Assembly: GCA_002297865.1 (NCBI GenBank)
Contig: DBKX01000434.1
Coordinates: 1-8,426 of the forward strand
From: Lachnoclostridium sp. UBA739
Lineage (GTDB): Bacteria; Bacillota_A; Clostridia; Lachnospirales; Lachnospiraceae
DNA length: 8,426 nt
Direction: 5' to 3'
Each line of letters starts with the position of its first letter. Within the stretch, counting starts at the first letter, position 1. Below are positions 6,302-8,426 of this stretch, piece after piece. A program made the translations under genes and the position numbers. The notes beneath the pieces are model-generated. The model was not told where the DNA came from, did not search any database, and was given only the letters and a program-made list of their open reading frames with translations.

Positions 6302-7015
6302 ATGAAAAAAATAGCCATAGTTACAGGTGGTAATAAAGGAATCGGTTTAGAAGTCACAAAATCCTTACTTACAAAGGATTACAAGGTATACGTAATAGCA
6401 AGAGACTTTTCCAATTTTTCCTTATCCAGCAAAGAAAATGTAAAACAAGTGGTATTTGATATTACAGATATTGAAGGTATTAAGCCACTAGTTAAGGATA
6501 TTGTGAGCAAGGAAGAACGTATTGACCTGTTAGTGAATAACGCAGGAATTATGAACTCCATCCCTTACGATAACTATCCACAAGCAGATATGGATCGACT
6601 TATGAAAGTAAATCTATACGCACCAATGGAATTTATCAATCAAGTTTCCGATCCAATGATTAAGTCAGGGACAGGACGAATTGTAAATACTGCTTCCATC
6701 GCAGGAGAGATTGGTCATCCAGATGTATGGTATGGTGTATCAAAAGCAGGAATTATTAACGCAACCAAGAGCTTCGCAACAATCTTAGGACCAAAAGGGA
6801 TTGTGATAAATGCTGTTGCACCAGGGCCAGTTAAGACAGATATGCTTCACGTAATACCAGAAGCGAGAAAAGAAAAGATTAAATCCAGTGTATTCACAGG
6901 ACGATTTGCAGAAGCAGAAGAAGTAGCAAAAGCAATCGTTTGGCTTGCAGAAGAGTGTCCGGAGTATATCAACGGAACATGTATTGATATTAATAATGGA
7001 GCATTTTTAAGATAA
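6302..7015 (+). CDS. Short-chain dehydrogenase/reductase (FabG-like SDR)
   Basis: Classical SDR, 237 aa from the ATG at 6302. The in-frame ATG at 6260 would add 14 unlikely residues, overlaps the promoter, and lacks an RBS. The Rossmann glycine motif TGGNKGIG is at 8-15, D53 is the adenine-contacting aspartate, and NNAG is at 79-82. N104, S132, Y144 and K148 (YGVSK) form the catalytic tetrad, and the APGPVKTDM loop starts at 173. R34 after the second strand suggests NADPH over NADH. It reduces a carbonyl or oxidises an alcohol in the cytoplasm. The FabG-like look does not prove a role in fatty-acid synthesis, and no other fab gene is nearby. It is co-transcribed with the VOC gene 22 nt downstream, which hints at removal of reactive carbonyls, though that is inference. 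Confidence 0.9.
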   Translation: MKKIAIVTGGNKGIGLEVTKSLLTKDYKVYVIARDFSNFSLSSKENVKQVVFDITDIEGIKPLVKDIVSKEERIDLLVNNAGIMNSIPYDNYPQADMDRLMKVNLYAPMEFINQVSDPMIKSGTGRIVNTASIAGEIGHPDVWYGVSKAGIINATKSFATILGPKGIVINAVAPGPVKTDMLHVIPEARKEKIKSSVFTGRFAEAEEVAKAIVWLAEECPEYINGTCIDINNGAFLR

Positions 7016-7037
7016 TAACATAAAAGGAGACAACTAG

Positions 7038-7406
7038 ATGAAATTTACATTTGCACATAATAACTTTAATGTTTTAGACCTTGAGAAATCATTAAAGTTC
7101 TACGAAGAAGCACTTGGGCTTACAGAGGTAAAACGTATGGAAGTACCAGACGGAAGCTTTATTCTTGTATATTTAGGGGATGATACAACAGCTCACACAC
7201 TAGAGCTTACATGGTTAAGAGACTGGGAACGTCCATATAATCTTGGTGATAACGAATTCCATTTAGCACTTGCAGTGGATGACTTCCAAGCAGCTTATGA
7301 GAAACATAAAGAAATGGGTGTTATTTGTTTCGAGAATAAAGAGATGGGAATTTACTTTATCAGTGATCCGGATGGATACTGGATTGAGATTATTCCAGCA
7401 GAATAG
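7038..7406 (+). CDS. Glyoxalase I-like VOC-superfamily protein
   Basis: 122 aa, two beta-alpha-beta-beta-beta modules of the vicinal oxygen chelate fold. The full set of metal ligands of glyoxalase I can be placed: H7 (FAHNNFNV), E56 (HTLELTW), H75 (EFHLALAV) and E117 (YWIEIIP). This fits a lactoylglutathione-lyase-like enzyme that isomerises a thiol hemithioacetal of methylglyoxal, probably with Ni2+ or another divalent metal. FISDPDGYWIEI is the typical end of the family. Many clostridia do not make glutathione, so the true thiol or substrate is open. AAGGAG at 7023-7028 serves as RBS. It is the second gene of the SDR operon and ends just before a terminator. Confidence 0.88.
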   Translation: MKFTFAHNNFNVLDLEKSLKFYEEALGLTEVKRMEVPDGSFILVYLGDDTTAHTLELTWLRDWERPYNLGDNEFHLALAVDDFQAAYEKHKEMGVICFENKEMGIYFISDPDGYWIEIIPAE

Positions 7407-7410
7407 GATA

Positions 7411-7446
7411 AAGAGGGGCTGTGAAAACATAGCCTCTTATTTTTTT
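7411..7446 (+). terminator. Intrinsic terminator of the SDR-glyoxalase operon
   Basis: GAGGGGCTGTG (7413-7423) pairs with CATAGCCTCTT (7429-7439) around an AAAA loop with a few G-U pairs. It is followed by TTTTTT (7441-7446). It starts 5 nt after the stop codon. Confidence 0.88.
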
Positions 7447-7500
7447 GCAAAAGAAATATCATTTATTACAAATGTCATTTAATATTTTATAAATAGTATA

Positions 7501-7529
7501 TTGCATTATAGAATAGTTAGTGATATGAT
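7501..7529 (+). promoter_or_regulatory. Promoter of the padR operon
   Basis: TTGCAT (7501-7506), exactly 17 nt, then TATGAT (7524-7529) with an extended TG at 7521-7522. The start would fall near 7536, leaving a leader of about 86 nt. Candidate operators are the palindrome AAATGTCATTT (7470-7480), about 20 nt before the -35 box, and the inverted repeat TTTAAC (7533-7538) / GTTAAA (7564-7569) at the transcription start. PadR repressors often control their own gene, but which site is used cannot be told from sequence. Confidence 0.7.
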
Positions 7530-7621
7530 GTATTTAACAAAAAAAGATGACAAAAAACGTTTCGTTAAATGAAATATAAAAAATAGAAACCGTCTGAAAC
7601 CCAGGCAGAAAGGGGCGAACT

Positions 7622-7927
7622 ATGAATTCACAATTTAAAAAAGGTGCATTGGAATTATGCGTGTTATCTAAGTTAGTTGAAGCGGATCGCTATGGATATG
7701 AATTAACAGAGGCTATATCAAAGAAAATGGTGATTGCTACAGGAACACTTTATCTCATATTGAAACGTCTAAAAGATGAGGAATATGTAGAAACGTATTT
7801 GGTAGAATCAGAAGAAGGTCCAGCAAGAAAGTATTATCATTTAACAGCTAAAGGGAAAGAGTATCAGCAGAAACTAAAGGATGAATGGATAGAGTTTGTA
7901 AGTGTCGTTGAGGAAATGATTGGATAG
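7622..7927 (+). CDS. PadR-family transcriptional regulator
   Basis: 101 aa, a short PadR winged-helix repressor. GALELCVLSKLVEADRYGYEL (8-28) is helix 1 and the start of helix 2. ATGTLYLILKRL (39-50) is the recognition helix, and the wing runs through YVETYLVESEEGPARKYYHLTAKG (55-78). The C-terminal helix (about 79-100) is the dimerisation helix. Most family members have Pro where this protein has L45 (usually GTLYPxLxRL). The RBS AAGGGG (7610-7615) lies 6 nt before the ATG. Its stop codon overlaps the RBS of the DUF1700 gene, so the two are co-translated. PadR-DUF1700 pairs are common in Firmicutes, and the repressor probably senses an envelope or small-molecule signal and controls this same operon. 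Confidence 0.93.
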   Translation: MNSQFKKGALELCVLSKLVEADRYGYELTEAISKKMVIATGTLYLILKRLKDEEYVETYLVESEEGPARKYYHLTAKGKEYQQKLKDEWIEFVSVVEEMIG

Positions 7928-7931
7928 GAGG
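7926..7931 (+). promoter_or_regulatory. Ribosome binding site overlapping the padR stop codon
   Basis: AGGAGG shares its first two bases with the TAG stop of padR and lies 8 nt before ATG 7940. This ties translation of the DUF1700 gene to that of the regulator. Confidence 0.85.
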
Positions 7932-7939
7932 AGTTAATC

Positions 7940-8426
7940 ATGAATAAAGTAGAATATTTAGAAGCTTTAAAAGAGGCGTTAAAAGATACAGATAAAGATG
8001 TTATGGATGAGATATTAGCAGACTATGAAGAACATTTTCAAGTAGGTATGGAAAACGGAAAGACGGAAGAAGAGATTTGTGAGGAACTTGGTTCTATTGA
8101 GGATCTGGTAGAAGAAATTAAGGAAGTTTATGGAACCGAAAATAAATCCAGTGACAGCAAGCAGAAAAAGCAAGAAGAGAAAACAAAGGAGAATCAGGAT
8201 GGAGCATTTCATTTCAAGTTTGATAAGTTTCATTTTGATAACATAAATGGAGATACAATAGGCGATGTGATTAACTCTGCACTAAATGCAGCAGGGGAGG
8301 CACTTAGTGAAATTGACGTAAAAGCAGTTTCTAAAACTGTTATGTCAACACTGGATCAGGCATTTACGGCATTTGGAGATTTTACAGATTCCTGCATGAA
8401 TGGTATGGGATTTGATACGGGCAGTC
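7940..8426 (+). CDS. DUF1700/HAAS-domain protein, 3' end cut by the window edge
   Basis: 162 codons are visible and the frame is open at the right edge. Residues 1-65 form the HAAS/DUF1700 helical domain: MNKVEYLEALKEAL, then DYEEHFQVGMENGKTEEEI, then a conserved LGS turn and IEDLVEEIKEVYG. This domain is usually cytoplasmic and is found next to PadR regulators, often joined to membrane helices or DUF4097 beta-repeats. Residues 66-87 are a highly charged Lys/Glu/Gln-rich linker. Then comes a Phe/His/Asp stretch (FHFKFDKFHFDN, 90-101) and a small-residue helical part (about 105-150). No membrane segment is reached before the edge. Starting at 7940, with AGGAGG ahead, the gene is the second of the padR operon. 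The visible length cannot tell which subtype it is. Confidence 0.82.
   Translation, partial: MNKVEYLEALKEALKDTDKDVMDEILADYEEHFQVGMENGKTEEEICEELGSIEDLVEEIKEVYGTENKSSDSKQKKQEEKTKENQDGAFHFKFDKFHFDNINGDTIGDVINSALNAAGEALSEIDVKAVSKTVMSTLDQAFTAFGDFTDSCMNGMGFDTGS

Noticed and set aside
7270..7482. 70-codon + strand reading frame overlapping the glyoxalase gene
   Set aside because: It is in another frame of a well-supported gene, runs through the terminator, and has no RBS or recognisable protein features.
8015..8233. Minus-strand frame with a hydrophobic, Phe/Leu-rich product
   Set aside because: It is the antisense of the Lys/Glu-rich DUF1700 gene, which produces hydrophobic codons on the other strand; no RBS supports it.

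Overview
The window looks like a chromosomal stretch of a low-GC, Gram-positive anaerobe, most likely a Clostridia/Lachnospiraceae-type bacterium. The grounds are AT-rich DNA, AGGAGG-type ribosome binding sites before almost every gene, sigma-A-like promoters, hairpin-plus-T terminators, a long 'eukaryotic-like' IleRS, and a PadR regulator followed by a DUF1700/HAAS protein. The genus assignment is inference. All recognised genes are on the + strand.

Layout. (1) 1-70: the end of a strongly hairpin-forming stretch that continues off the left edge. It is probably the 3' part of a structured RNA; a 6S-like RNA is my best but weak guess. (2) 141-3356: ileS, full-length isoleucyl-tRNA synthetase, closed by a terminator near 3386-3420. 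(3) 3590-5534: a two-gene cassette with its own promoter. It encodes an OLD/AAA_15-21-type ATPase and, overlapping it by 14 nt and starting at TTG, a small protein with a TOPRIM/RloB-like acidic motif set. The pair is visibly more AT-rich than ileS and the nitroreductase gene around it and resembles the ATPase + TOPRIM phage-defence pairs (AbiL, RloA/RloB, PARIS). It is the best candidate here for a little-described system. (4) 5614-6150: a short nitroreductase-family flavoprotein, with a promoter that overlaps the stop codon of the cassette and a long-stem terminator after it. (5) 6302-7406: a two-gene operon of a short-chain dehydrogenase/reductase and a glyoxalase I-like VOC protein, with a palindrome between the -35 and -10 boxes and a terminator at the end. 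(6) 7622-8426: a PadR-family repressor with a strong promoter, translationally coupled to a DUF1700/HAAS-domain protein cut by the right edge.

How the parts fit. ileS, the nitroreductase and the SDR-glyoxalase operon are separate housekeeping or stress-metabolism transcription units, and the nitroreductase, SDR and VOC proteins could all serve in removing reactive carbonyl or nitro compounds. The ATPase-TOPRIM cassette sits between the ileS terminator and the nitroreductase promoter like an inserted accessory unit. The PadR-DUF1700 pair is a typical self-regulated envelope-associated module whose downstream partners lie outside the window.
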